A DNA stretch of 64,000 bases, taken from assembly GCA_944472135.2 (NCBI GenBank), contig OX235270.1:146769632-146833631 (forward strand). Direction: 5' to 3'. A program made the translations under genes and the position numbers. The notes beneath the pieces were generated by a model. That model saw only the letters and a list, made by a program, of their open reading frames with translations, ran no database searches and was not told the DNA's origin. The stretch's first letter is position 1; every line of letters starts with the position of its first letter. The stretch is from Trichobilharzia regenti (taxonomy: Eukaryota > Platyhelminthes > Trematoda > Strigeidida > Schistosomatidae). Shown piece by piece: positions 43,761 through 56,645 of the stretch.

Positions 43761-45489
43761 GTGTGTATGTATGTATGTATGTACGCATTAAGTTTATCAA
43801 GCAAAATTACTATTGGTTATGGTTATTTTAACTAAGCAGGTGGAAACCGGTAAGTTTTGGGTAGACTTATGTATTACAGAAACGGTCAAGAAAATTGGTT
43901 GTTAATGAAACTAGTGTAGTAACAAAGGTAGGTGATGAGATGTCACAAACGGTTGATGAAAAGGAATTACCTAACAGTGTTTCTGACATTTTTAACTCAT
44001 ATATATATATATATTTGCGATTGTGCAGCTAAGAAAATGAACTTGCCGAAAAAGGACTCTTCGCTGAACTATGTGTGTTTTATTTTCATTAATGCTTGGA
44101 TAGGGATTATTCATGAAATAAGCGATTGCAGTTCAGTTGAGGGCCTTGACTGTCCTAATAACTAACAGAACAGCACTTACTCAACTGGAATTATTAACTA
44201 GGTGTAGCTGTTACCATCTAATCTAAAAATTCTCGCCAGTATCATTTTATAGCCTTCGTTAAATTTACGTGAACTATATATTTACTTTTAGTGGCCTACT
44301 TTCAACATTAGTGCATTTGTGGGACGGTGGTAGGATGCTCGCAAACTATGCATGTTGTCTGTGGTTCAATCCCTGGCCACCGACGAGGCACTCCTATACT
44401 TCACAAAGCCAGTGATAAGACTGGTAAAGATGAAAATTGGGCATGAGGCAACCCCATCCCGTAGAAAATAAACACTACTGCTGCCGAAACTCCAAAGCTC
44501 TTGCTTGAAGCTCTGCGTTCCACTAGTTACACAAGAGAATCACATTCAACATCATGATTTTCATACTTTTTCAGAAGAAATCAATAAGAAGAAGGTTGCA
44601 AATATAAACAGGGATTTTAAAAACTTTTAGGACTTTGAGTAGATACGGACAGACAGCATATAAGAACTACTGAAGTTTCAGATATGTGACGACAACAAAT
44701 TATTGTTTGTTTTTCGAAACATATTCAGTAATATCATTTGCAGACACTGTGAACACTAGTTTACAGTTGCTAAAGTGATTTTCAAAGTCATTTTTTAGTG
44801 ACGCATATTGCTTACATTCTATAAAATGTGATTAAAAAGCAGTTTCGCCTTTCACTATTCTCAGTACCTTTCTCATTTAATCACCCTTCTCAATAAGATT
44901 TTCTAATGCAAACAATTTCCAAAGACTCAGAGAGGATAATAGTGTCTTCAAGTACTGAATTTGATGGGCAGTAAACGCTGGTTATAATGAATTTAGGTTA
45001 TTTTCAATAGTTGGTTTGTAAGGATTATATCTGGTTTTTCGAGTTTGACCACCGGTTGATATCAGTTAGAGAACCATCGAAAACCAACAGGGTGTACTGG
45101 ATAGCTGTCTAATCCTAGTTTGATAATCATCGGCAGTACACACCCAGTCACGTTCGAACCCACGACCTTCCGGTTACAAGGCAAGCTCGCATACTATTCA
45201 GCCACTGGAACCCGATTCGACGGCCCACGAATTCCAACTTCTACCAATTCGTGATTTAGGGCGACTACCGACCAGTGTCGTGGTTGGGAAATCCATCTTC
45301 ACACTCGACTGGATGGACCTCTAGTGCGAAGTTGTGACCCTGCAAACGGTAGGTCCTGGATTCGAACCCCTTTGGTGGGTGCCTACTGCCAATTCTTCCC
45401 TATTTAGGTTATGTTTAGAAAATCTAGTAAAGTTTATGCTTTGCCATTCACCGTATTTGTATCATTCCTGGTATTTCAAAAACAAACAG

Positions 45490-45750
45490 ACTGAGAGAGC
45501 TCAATTACAAGAGACTGTGAATCGTCTTGAAGGTGAATTAGCTGCTCGATCTGATGCATTACGTAGAGCAGCAATAGATGCAACGCGTATACAAATGGAG
45601 CATGAATTAGAATTGAAAAATAGAACAAATGATTTAAATGAGTCACTGTATCATATGGAAAACAAATGGAAAGAAGCATGCAAAACTATTGAGAGATTAG
45701 AGAAGGAGTACAAAGATCAAGAATTCAAACTTACAGAAGTTTCAACAAAC
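45490..45750 (+). CDS. Host exon 1 (copy B), coiled coil
   Basis: Copy of 19182-19442 with the same acceptor and donor. I saw no coding difference by eye. Confidence 0.65.
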
Positions 45751-47432
45751 GTAAGTTGAACATTGAGATATAAGTATAAAACTTGGGCACTGGGGTGCAG
45801 TATAACTCCATTATGGATAAGATTTTATTTTGCTAAGTCACACAGTGTTACAGACGTCATCAGTTAATATTACTGTGTAACACCGTGTGACCTATCAAAA
45901 TAAAAATATTATCCATAATGGAGTAAGTTGCACATATTTCTGCATCAAATAAACGCCTTTTCTAAAGGATTTTGTGACGGCTAAAGTTTAAAGCTAAAAT
46001 GGCGGCCAGTCATGCGGGTGGTCAAGGTTCAATCCTCGATCGACGCACTCCTAAACCTCGAGTAGTTTGCTTGTCGGCAGTATTCCTGGAAATGTGACAT
46101 GAAAGTTGGATATGAGGATTGCAACGCCTCGCCAGAAAAAAACAACTCTACAGTCAGATAAACCTAATAGCTTTAAACACTCTTTTTCTCTAGGAACCGG
46201 AAGGAAAAGCAGGAAGTTTAAAGGGCATCTAAGTCCCTAAGTCATTGACTATATGTGTACTATTAAATTGGTTAGGAATTTAAACCAATACGACCTATTT
46301 CTGTGTGACACTGAGGGTCGACTCTATCTATCTGTGCATTTCCACAATTAATCTTGGCATGGTGTTGTTATTGTCAAACCTTCTGAAATTATTAGACATA
46401 ATATGTGTGAAACTAGTTACAGTGATAGAAATGTTCAAAAATAAAAAAGATGAACTAAGTAACCATTTACGAAACCACAAGTAGACTACAAAGAGGTAAT
46501 GACTATCTATGTTATAATACATATGTACGTTTGACTGACTGACTGGTTTCAACATAGAACTTTGCACCGATGTGCAGCAGTTCGAGTCGCCCACTTCACT
46601 AAGGACACAAAAAGCAAGAGAAGAAAGTAAAAACAGATTTCGAACCATATTAATAATTGTCTCCAGACATCGGTGTTTACCGTCCCGAGGACACCAACCA
46701 CGAGGTCTACATCTTCCTACATGCATGGCTTAAACTAACTGTTGTGAATCTCACTGACTGACGGAGCCATGTTGTAGCTTGACCACCACGTGCTAGCGCT
46801 TTTCCAACCTCATCGATCCCATATCAGCTAACATTGAGCGTAGTCTAGGAAGTCAATGGGTGGCTAGGAATGCATCCGTAACACGTGTTCTAGCCACCTT
46901 AATCAGTGTAATTTCACAACCTCGTCTGTTGTTGATTTCCCCTCCTCACCTAGCACTCCACTGATGCCTAACCTCAATATTACTCATTCTATTACCGCTA
47001 TCAACTAACACGGGAGAGAGAACTCAGACACCTATGATCAAAGACAGCTAGCTAGGCTTTTCATGTCTTCCACTCTGAATGGTCACTAGTGACTCACAGT
47101 CAACCATAAAGGAGGACAGAGCGAACTTCTTCTGAGCAGTACACACGTCTCTTGGTCGACAGCTAGCCAGCCATTCAGCCAGCCGGACATCACGTCTACT
47201 AAGCCATAGGCGGCGTAAACTGGCATATGCGATACTAGCCTTCTGTATCTGTGCTGAGATTTCGTCAGCGATCTACCTGTTGACTCTAGCTGATGCAACT
47301 CCTCATATAAGTGAAGCGGTCGACACGCTCTACCTCTTCACTTTCGATTTCAAAGCTAGCAGTCTATGTAGTGCAGCCCTGTAGCGCCATCTTACATTTG
47401 ACAGGACGAACGAATCTCATGCCAAACATTCG

Positions 47433-48340
47433 ATGATTGCTGCTCTTCAAGGTGTTCAGAAGACTCTGCCTTTTTGTCAGCGTTTCCCCCACAAAGTGGG
47501 GAGGACTATATCATCTGCATATTCCAAGTATGGCATGCGATTCGCCCCTACAAAATGTAATATGCTGCTACAGGACTGGACTACGTCAACTCCTAGCTTA
47601 GTGATACGGAGTGAAGTGATAGAACATGTTGACCACTTCACCTATTTGGGAAGTTGTATCAGCACCAACCGACTGATTGACCACGAAATCTCAGCACGGA
47701 TCCAAAAAGCTCGAGCTGCTTTCGCTAACTTACACCATCTCTGGCGTAGGCGTGACATCCGGTTATCAACCAAGGGACGTGTGTACTGCTCAGCAGTTCG
47801 CTCCGTCCTTCTCTATGGCTCTGAAACATGGCCAATACGAGTTGAAGACATGAAAAGGTTGACTGTTTTCGATCATAGATGTCTGCGATCTCTTTCTCAC
47901 GTTAGGTGGTATAATAAGGTAAGTAATGTTGACGTTAGGCGTAGAGTGTTGGGGAAAGAGGGAAAATCAATCGACGAGGCTTTAAAGTTACATAGATTGA
48001 GACGGCTAGGTCACGTGGTGTGCATGCCTAACCATCGCCTCCCCCGACGGGCATTACTAGCTGACATAGGTGCAGGTTGGAAAAGGGTAAGTGGTGGCCA
48101 AACAAAAACATGCCATCAATCCATGAAATAAATCCTTGACAGTTAAACTGAGTCAGGTAGGGAGATGCAGACTTCCGGGTTGGGGCCCTCAGGACTCTAG
48201 GAATCAATGGCTGGAGACAATAGGTGACATGGCTCAAAATCGTTGTCAATGGCCAGCGCACATGTATTCAGTGTCTGTAATCTTTCATATTCCTTTCTAC
48301 CATTATTCATTCTGTTTCACTTTTATACTTGTCATACTCT
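47433..48340 (+). pseudogene. LINE ORF2 C-terminal fragment (copy B)
   Basis: Same as 21126-21828 but uninterrupted: after the 232-codon frame the sequence continues with RLPGWGPQDSRNQWLE and CQWPAH, the normal end of this LINE family. Confidence 0.8.
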
Positions 48341-48689
48341 ATTGATTCTCTTCACTCATCTTCTTGTCTACCTTTGTGTGCTATTTGGAACGTGTCAAGT
48401 CGAACTGGTGCACTTCGGTGCCAAGTTCTATGTTAAATTCAGACAGACAGACAGATATTGCAAGTCAACAAGATTATCACCTGGTGGTAATAAGTCAATC
48501 CTTGAGTAGCTGAAGACGGTTAGGATTAATTACACGCTTAAAATTTCATTTTTTAAAATCAAAAGTAGCGTTTGGAATCAATCTGTTAATTATTAAAGGT
48601 GTATATGCTGTGCTATCCTTTATACAAATGAGTAATATGAATACTGGGCTATATTAATTTCAAAATTTTCGATCACTAACTACTTTCAG

Positions 48690-48841
48690 AGAAATGATGA
48701 AAACAAATCATTGAAACAGAAGCTTGATTCAGTTGAATCGAAAAACAGAACATTGTGCAATGAATTAGAAACTGTGAAATTATCAAGAGAGAATTTACAA
48801 AATGAGTATAACCGACTTCAAGAGGAATTGGACAAGCTGAA
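48690..48841 (+). CDS. Host exon 2 (copy B), coiled coil
   Basis: Copy of 23148-23299; same splice borders and phase. Confidence 0.6.
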
Positions 48842-48924
48842 GTAAATAAAAATATCTTCGTTAAACTCTGTGCAATTTATTTACAGAGTGTTAATACTAA
48901 CTTATAAACTTAATGTGTTGACAG

Positions 48925-48979
48925 TCCTAGACACAATCGTGAATTGGCAGAAGTTAGAATTCAAGGACCATTGGATCGG
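48925..48979 (+). CDS. Host exon 3 (copy B), end uncertain
   Basis: Copy of 23383-23437, again with a family 2 SINE at its 3' border. The phase does not fit the next exon seen at 50798. Confidence 0.4.
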
Positions 48980-49382
48980 GTCCCAGTGGCTTAATGGTAT
49001 ACGAGCTCGCCTTGTAACCGGAAGGTCCTGCGTTTAAATCCCAGTGGGTGCGTACTGCTGAAGAGTCTCCAACCAGGACGAGACAGCTGTCCAGTACTCC
49101 CAGGTTTTCCAATGGTTCTCTAACTAATGTTAGCTTATGATGAAATCCCGAAACTAACGAAGTTTGCTTGTATATCAAGAAACATTTGGACAAACACAAA
49201 AATAAAACTAATTTCACTTAAGAACTGGTAAATTCAGCCTTCACAATCTCATTGACACCTTAAAGTCATTGGATAACTCAGAAACAGTGTAGCTAAAGAC
49301 CTTTTGCTGTAACTAACAACTAACTGTCATCAGGGAGTATCCAATGTTATGAGTCAATTGTGACGTCTCTGACTTCAGCAAC

Positions 49383-50282
49383 GGGGTTATGCGGGTTTGA
49401 ATCGCAGAGAGCATTTTTTTGAAAGCGCACAAAACTGGTTTTTCTACCGGTGGCAGAATAAAATTGCTGCAAAATTTCTAGAAAAATGTGTTTTTCTACC
49501 AATTCACTCATCTCAGATTGCAACCCATATTTGTTGTCGTCATTACAGAGGATTACTGGAACCCAAGAGTTACTGGATAACTAGTCGTTTGATTCTGCAG
49601 GTTTTTTGTTCATGCTGTCGGATCTGTTCTTAAGTCATCACCTTCTACGAGGGATGCTACTAGTCTAGATAGTTATTACGATTCTGGGATAACGAAGCTT
49701 ATTCCTGAGAGTACAGAGAAAAGAAGTGAAAGCTGTGTAAGAAAGACGACAGTCTAGGCTTATCTCAGTGCATTCACACACACACACACACTCTAAAATA
49801 TATGTTGAGGATAAGTATATTATGCGATGAGTGTGTCTTACAGTGCGTTACAGCAAAGTTTGATTTTTAACAGAATTACGTCACCATTAAATTAGGTGTA
49901 TCGACATATAAACACATCTGGTCGAAACATTAAATGACAAGAGGTTGTGTGCTTCCATCAAAGAATAATTTTATTTGATACACAAAACACATAGTGATAA
50001 AGTGTCTTACTGATGATGTTTCCAGCTCAGTTTATTACTCCAAATCACATAAGCATACTCATAGAACTTTCAGATTTTTAAAAATATATATATAATCCAC
50101 AGTTTCCTATGATTTGATTTTCTTGTTAATAATGTCCTACATATCTTTATTGTGGATACTGCATTTCATTTCTGATGCAGATGCGGTGTGAACAAAGATT
50201 CAGTGACCAGCTCCTCAAACTAATTAACTCTATTACCTATTGGAACTTTAGATATGTAACAAACTATTGTGCGACTGTGTGT
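49383..50282. other. No gene seen
   Basis: AT-rich, with a short (CA)n at about 49776. A 78-codon frame at 49397-49633 has no recognisable feature. Confidence 0.4.
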
Positions 50283-50535
50283 GCACCTTGTAATTAATGA
50301 GGTTTTGGTAGGTAGGTTGGTTATCTTTTCAAGGTCAATCATTCCTATGATTCCGATGACCTGACTAACCCTTACCTGTTGGACTGATCTACGTAGTCGA
50401 TGTCATAGACACTTTTATAGAAAAGTTATTTTTATCTAATCAAATCGATAGAGTCTTTTAACCTATAAAGCACCTTGTCTCTAAGTAGGCATGTTGGTTA
50501 CAATGCCAGTCATGCGTTGGATTTCCGACATCCCT
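50283..50535 (+). repeat. Dispersed repeat, copy 3
   Basis: Diverged relative of 2250-2600 and 35390-35690 (GGTCAATCATTCCTA, TCTTTTAACCTATAAAGC, ACAATGCCAG). Confidence 0.55.
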
Positions 50536-50575
50536 TCCCTATGTGGCAACAGTGTGGATATCTTCAGTTACTTCT

Positions 50576-50710
50576 TGTGCGTTGGCGGTAAAGCGGTAGA
50601 ATGCTCGCCGACTACGCGCATGTGGTCCGGGGTTCGATCCCTGGCCAACGCATTTCTTTAACTCTCTAAACCAGTAATAAGATTGGTTAAGGAGGCAAGG
50701 GGTTTGTTTG
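50576..50710 (+). mobile_element. tRNA-derived SINE (family 1 relative)
   Basis: Head GTGCGTTGGCGGTAAAGCGG, box B GGGGTTCGATCCCTGGC, body AACCAGTAATAAGATTGG. Short copy. Confidence 0.75.
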
Positions 50711-50797
50711 CCACCTTGGTCATTTTCTAAATCATGTAAAATTTTGATTTTTACTAGTTTGTAACTCTGAAATTTCTCTTTCTGCATATACTAAAAG

Positions 50798-50932
50798 GAT
50801 ACAAATTGATTCCACTGCAAAGAAAGTTTCAACTGGGGTTCAAGCTGTTCAGAAATGCTCAAACGCAAGTACAAATACAGAGAAAATGGAATATAAAGAA
50901 AGAATACCATTGCCAAGGCTTCAGCTGACAAG
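50798..50932 (+). CDS. Host exon, 3' cluster, first
   Basis: 135 nt, acceptor ACTAAAAG, donor GTTTGT. Open in one frame: one nucleotide, 44 codons, two nucleotides. Polar sequence (AVQKCSNASTNTEKMEYKER). The phase matches the exon at 54370. No family recognised. Confidence 0.55.
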
Positions 50933-51094
50933 GTTTGTAATCTTTGCGACAGATTGTAAATATGATTCATCTGTTACCTAGAAAATATGCTATCTGTACA
51001 ACACTGTCTTCAAGTTAAATATCAAGGCGACTAAGTCTCAAACGATTGATTGGTGAACAAAGAATATTCTTTTCGATAACTTCATCATCAGGTT

Positions 51095-51330
51095 ATTTTT
51101 TTTCTTCATGTTCCCCACTGGAACATAGGGATCCAAGCTAGTGACTTGAAGTTTCTTTAGCGGTGTTTTTATTTTTACAGGATGGGGTTGCTAGCCTCAT
51201 GCCCAACATTTCCTCTTTACCAGCATTATTTCTGGCTTAGCGAGGTAAAGGAGTTCGTCGGCCGGTGATCGAACCCTGGACCAAGTCCATGGTCGGCGAG
51301 CGTCCTAACCGCTATGTCACCGACCCATCA
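51095..51330 (-). mobile_element. tRNA-derived SINE (family 1)
   Basis: Nearly the same as 1395-1650, including GGATGGGGTTGCTAGCCTCA and the head GTCGGCGAGCGTCCTAACCG in reverse. Confidence 0.8.
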
Positions 51331-52841
51331 TCAGTTTATACAGTTGTATTAATAATAATAATAATTTTATCAGTCATAAGGATGAAAAAGTGAAGCAATC
51401 TGTGATAACAAGAACAACGACAAACAGCATGATTAAACAAACAAGTTTGAGGTAGACGAAGTAGTCGATAAAGGCCAAGAAAAAACAAATGAACCGATTA
51501 AGTAATGCTAGACTGAGATTGTAAGGGAAGTTAATGAAACACGTGTATAATGAAAATGTGATAAGATTAATGAATGATAAGAGAGGGGTTGAAAATATAA
51601 GAAAGGGGTGGTGTAGAAATCATCATTTGGTTATTTCTTAATAGGCCAAGGGAGGTATAATGACAGAATGATTGTTATTGACAACACCAGTGGTTTTTTT
51701 AAAAAGAGTAACATCGAATCATTTAGATCAGCCCATCTGTTATGGCCCTCCATCCTGTACATATGAATTTCCCTACCCCTTGTCATTACAGTTTCATTAA
51801 CTAACCTTTTGTTCTCTTACTTAAACGTAATTGTTAACTTACACACATACGAAACGCACATAAATTTGAACCCCCAAAAAACCCCTTTTATCTCTCCCTG
51901 TCCTTGACATGATCACTCATCCATCTGTGGTAGTTATAATCAATATGAATGGCAGTTGATATGAACATAACTCATGAGACTTTATTCCTGTACATTAGTT
52001 GTCATTCATAATCATTTACTTTGTAATATTAACGTTCAATTTAGTATTACAACTTTACATATTCCATAATACCTGATGATGAAGCTGTCCAATCTTTTGA
52101 AATTTCCAATGACCATCTTTAATCGATGCAAATAATTAAATAGGACGGTTGCAGTGAAGAAAATTTTTTTTTCAGCAAAGTCCAATAAGTCGTAATAGGT
52201 CTATCTAAAACGTATAAAAAGTGTATTCTTTTCTATTATAGACAGGAAAAAACTATATGGTTTACTTAGAATATTTTAGCCAAAAATGAGAGACAGTTTT
52301 GTGCATTAAAGTCTACAGAAATATTTCCGAATCTTCAATATTTTGTTTAATTGTATACAAGCACTAGGTGTTACAACATGTCATAAATTAGTTGCAAGGA
52401 AGTTCTGAATCACCAACGTTATTTATTTGTTATCACCATTCAATAGGTCATATTACCACCGCTGTCAACTTTGCTTACCTCAAGGACTGAATAAGTGTCA
52501 AAAGAAGGAGAATTCTGTCTCAAATCTAGATATCCTATCAAACATTAAGTTATTACTGACCTCTTCAGAGGACTTGTAATTTCAGCACACTTTTCAACAT
52601 CAATATAAGGTCCTCGTCTAACTTAAACCTGTTCTCCCAGGTTATATATCCCTTTAGTTGTTCTTGAATCAATGGTAAGCAAAAATAGGACAAATGACAA
52701 ATGAACACCTAACCATCCATACTGCTTTTAGCTAATACACTAACCTACTATTCATCGTCTTATGTTGACACCCGAAAGTTCAAGAATGAGAATGTATCAG
52801 CTTCTAATTGCTATTCTTTAAATGGTGTTATATAGTCAGGT
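51331..52841. other. No gene seen (intron-like)
   Basis: AT-rich, with a short (AAT)n at about 51350. No exon or repeat that I can support. Confidence 0.4.
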
Positions 52842-53182
52842 TGTAACGACAGAATACAAGGGCCAGGCAACAGATTGTTTATTGAGACAATCAAGGTGTA
52901 TTTATAGATATTTATGTACATTACTGTCAGTGAAGAAGCTGCGTCTTCTGATTGGTTGTTTTCTTGCCGAAGGTTATTCTCTACTGCCTGTGACCATTTC
53001 TCAGAAAGTTAAGTCATATATCCCGAATCGTATTTGCACACATTGAGTCTGCTAAGATTGGTTGGTGTGTTTCTCGAAGTTAAGCTTTGTTATTGTTTTT
53101 CTCATGAGCCTGATTTGGGACGTAACATTGACGTAAATTGCTGTCTACAATTTTGGCTTGTTTGCAGCCAGCTCTCGTCACA
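52842..53182. mobile_element. Solo LTR, family L2
   Basis: 341 bp, TGTAACGACAG to CGTCACA, flanked by AGGT on both sides (52838-52841 and 53183-53186). Relative of 25123-25468. Confidence 0.75.
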
Positions 53183-53186
53183 AGGT

Positions 53187-53700
53187 AAGCAGGGTATCTG
53201 TAAGTATAGTGTGTGCCTTGTGCCGTCTAAGTGCAAAGTACTGTTACAAGATTGGTAAGAGCCTGTACTTGAACTCACTCTTGCCGGTCAACCCCTTGAA
53301 GTTATTGATAAGTTTTTGTATCTGAATAGCTGTTTGTGCTGGCGGAGGGATGACGGATGTGATTTCCAACCGTATCATGAAATCAAGGGTGGCATACGTC
53401 AACTTGAGCCACCTCTGGCGTCATCGCGACATTAGCTTGTCTGTAAGAGGTCGATTGCACAATGCTTCGGTGCGGGTTGTCTTGCTCTACGCCTCTGAAA
53501 CCTGACTTACCCAGCTGAAAATGTGTGGCGTGAGATGAAGGGTATTTGTGCTAGGTTATCATCAGTTGGTGCGTCACAACTCCCAGTTGGAGTCCGACAG
53601 ATAGCTCCAATCGGTGACTCGGAACGCTATTAGATATGGCCAAGAATCGTAGTGAAGGGCGAACGTGCTGCAATTTCCTTCTTTCTTCCCTCTCGGACGA
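53187..53700 (+). pseudogene. LINE ORF2 C-terminal fragment, second family
   Basis: Decayed relative of 26270-27060 (AAGTGCAAAGTACTGTTACA, then the FQP..MKSRVAYVNLSHLW-type region). Contains several frameshifts and a large deletion before the terminal part. Confidence 0.65.
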
Positions 53701-54369
53701 TAATTGACCGATGTTGTTTGCAGTTGTTGAGTATGACTGTTTTCCTTCCAGATGAAGTTCTTTATCCGTTCTCTGCACCTACACTTTTACTTTTAATCTA
53801 TGTTGTTTTATTATTATTGCGTAGCAAGTCATCTTGGCGCCGTATTTCACCAAAATTTTTCTGCGTTTAAATATCAACAATAGTAAGATTATCTGTCTAA
53901 TCTTTGTCACTGGTGGATTCCAGGACACACATTTCGGCCGAGTATCACCACTGATACATGAACCTAACACTCATCACTTCATAAACCTTTCAAGGAGATC
54001 ATATGCCGAAATGAGACGCATCGATTATCCACGAATATTTCGGTCGGACATCGCAAGAATAGAAAAATTATTCTAATTCATATTCGTCTCACAAAAAATG
54101 AATTGAGTCACAGTGGAAACACAGACACACACACACACAAACTCACTGACAATCAGGTTTATCTAGCTCACGAGTCCTAAAATAATAGAGAGTACCGCAG
54201 TAATGAACCAGTAGTAGCTTATGATTTTTAGCAGATTTTCAGCCAATAATGACTCACGATCAAAAGAAAACCCCAGCGAAACAATAAATCTACTATGAAT
54301 AAATTATTTCCTCCCAAAAACTACTAAATACTAACAGTACATATGTTATTTTCTTTTCTTTTTTTTCAG
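53701..54369. other. No gene seen
   Basis: Short frames only. The segment 53925-54060 (CATTTCGGCCGAGTATCACC) may be a retroelement tail, not proven. (CA)n at about 54124. Confidence 0.4.
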
Positions 54370-54679
54370 TAGTAGACCGAAATCTTCAGAACAAGTGAAA
54401 ACGTCTCATTTCTCACCTGGGGATCAGGACGAAGAAAAATTCACCGACTGTGATATTAACAGCCCTGAGAACTCAGCTGATTCAGTTGAGGCTAGAGTGA
54501 AAGCGCTTAAACAAGCTAATCAGTATCTAAGATTGGAAGTAGAGAATGCCTGTAAAATGTTAAATTCAAGTGTACTAAATAAAAATAAAGTTGAAGATGA
54601 GTATTTGTCTATGCCAAAAATAAAGTATTCCAATACACTTCAATTTGATACTGGAAATAATAATAATAATAAACACAAA
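54370..54679 (+). CDS. Host exon, 3' cluster, second
   Basis: 310 nt after a strong polypyrimidine acceptor (TTTTTTTTCAG); donor GTGAGT. Completes the phase-2 codon of exon 50798 and ends in phase 0. Encodes a Ser/Glu-rich region, then a short coiled coil (ARVKALKQANQYLRLEVEN), then a run of five Asn from (AAT)n. Family not recognised. Confidence 0.7.
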
Positions 54680-55134
54680 GTGAGTCAGTCGTTCATATAA
54701 GCTGAATAGATTGCCGTGATAAAATTTTCCATTTAATCATATACTTTAGACATTGACGTTATTCAGAAACCATGTCAACCAGAGTATTAATAACTTTTGT
54801 TTGAATTAATCTTCTGAATATTTTATGAAAAAGGATTGATGCTCTAAGGTGTGTTGTTGAGTCATTCAAAAGGCAGGATGAAAAGTGAACTAGTATTTAA
54901 ACACATATATTCTAATGTACTGAAATAGCCTCGAATTATATCTTGTGCGATTAGTCATAAGAGCGCTACGCCTTAAATTACGCATTTATAAGAAAATATA
55001 CCTGTAACCGGTGTAAAAGGATTAAATCCGACTCATATAAGTGGTAAATTCATAAAAACCTATTGTCATAGCTATATTCAATAAGCGACCCGATTCTACT
55101 ACTTTATCTAAGGAGTGCGAATAAAGCATATTGA
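54680..55134. other. Intron-like, no gene seen
   Basis: AT-rich; no ORF or repeat that I can support. Confidence 0.4.
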
Positions 55135-55710
55135 ATGACAGCAAATAAAATAAGAGATTGGGGTATTTCACCATGTAATTGTGGTAATCATAAAGTAGCT
55201 GGTGACATTAAAATACTAATGGGAGACATGAACGCCAAACTGGGACCAGACAACACAGGAAGGGAACTTATCATGGGTAGAGAAGCTCTCGGAGAGATGA
55301 ATGAAAATGGAGAACTCTTCGCCGACTTCTGCGCCTTCAATGAACTAGTGATTGGTGACAGCGTATACAAACACAAAGATATCCACAAGGCTACATCGGT
55401 GTCACCAGATGAGCAAACCAAAAACCAAATTGACTTCATCTCAATCTCAAGGAAGTGGAGGCGCAGCCTACTGGACACAAAAGTAAGAAGGGGAGCAGAC
55501 ATTGGCTCAGACCACTACCTCGTACAAGGGACAATCCAAATCAAATTAAAAGCTTTCAGGGAAACAGGAGCTGCAGATAGACCACAAGCCAAGTTCAACA
55601 CTCAAAAACTGAAGGACCAGGCTACAAAGGACATCTTCATTGCAAACATCAGGGACAAAGCTGAGACACAAATCAACACTAGCGAAGAGATCGGCGTCGA
55701 AAAGCACTGA
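55135..55710 (+). pseudogene. RTE LINE endonuclease part
   Basis: 191 codons with APE motifs GDMNAKLG, NQIDFI and SDHYLV. The N-terminal part with the first catalytic Asn and Glu is missing. Confidence 0.8.
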
Positions 55711-55727
55711 GACAACTTGAAAACGGT

Positions 55728-56645
55728 GTGGAGTCAAACCTGCATGGAAGTTCTTGGCAGAAAGAAGATGCAGGACAAACAGTGGCTCACTATGGACACC
55801 TGGAAACTAATAGAAGAGAGAGAGAGATAGTGAAACAAAAGATTATCCAGTGCACCGACGAGCAACAAAAACAGGAGTTGAATGCAAGCTACAATGCGCT
55901 GAACAAAAGAGTGAAGAAGAGCGCCAGGGAAGACAAAAGAAAATATTATGAAGCCATGTCAAGTGAAGCAGAACAAGCTACAGGCAAAGGAGACCTCGCC
56001 ACACTCTACCAAACAACTAGGCACCTTTCCGGCAAAAGTTCGACACAGATTAAGTCAGTGAAGGATGACAATGGAAAGTCAATCACCAAAGAGGTGGAAC
56101 AAAGAAAACACTGGGCTGAAAACTTGAAAAGACTTCTAAATCGTCCGCCACCTACAACGCGCCCAACAATACCAACAACGGAAGCAGATCTACCAGTGAA
56201 CATCGACACCCCCCAACGAATCAGAAGTCCTGAATGTAATCAAGGTGCTAAAAGCTGGAAAAGCAGCAGGACCAGATGGAATCCCAGCAGAACAAAGACA
56301 ACAGCGGACTTTATGACCCCATTGCTAGAAAAGGTGTGGAAAGAGAGCAAGGTACCTGAGGATTGGAAAAAAGGATACCTATTCAAACTACCCAATAGAG
56401 GAGACTTAAGTCAATGCAAAAACTGGTGTGGAATTATGCTCCTGTCCATCCCAAGCAAAATACTAAGCCCCATCAACCTGGAGAGAATCAAACAAGCCAA
56501 CCTGGATGAAAAACTCCGACCGGAACAAGCTGGATTCAGGAGAAACAAGTCATGTATTGACCGGATCGCCACACTACGGATCATCATTGAACAAAGCTTG
56601 GAATGGCAGTCACCTCTCTACCTCACTCAACTTCATCGACTTTGA
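55728..56645 (+). pseudogene. RTE LINE linker and RT N-terminal part
   Basis: 305 codons: a basic linker (KRVKKSAREDKRKYYEAM), then PEDWKKGYLFKLPNRGDLS, CKNWCGIMLLSIPSKI, RPEQAGFRRNKSC and RIATLRIIIEQS. The catalytic region (FIDFEKAFDSV) is in another frame from 56629. The FADD box is lost in the decayed sequence downstream. Confidence 0.8.

Larger units (their letters stand above)
43341..49382 (+). repeat. Segmental duplication copy B
   Basis: Colinear with copy A (2762-3345 plus 17493-23840). Lacks the 14.1-kb array insertion (single target site at about 43803-43815) and the 0.77-kb LINE insertion. Carries copies of SINEs at about 44315-44523, 45043-45238, 45996-46158 and 48974-49172, of the MITE-like palindrome at about 45805-45928, and of the dispersed repeat and inverted LINE fragment at 46540-47432. 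Confidence 0.9.
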
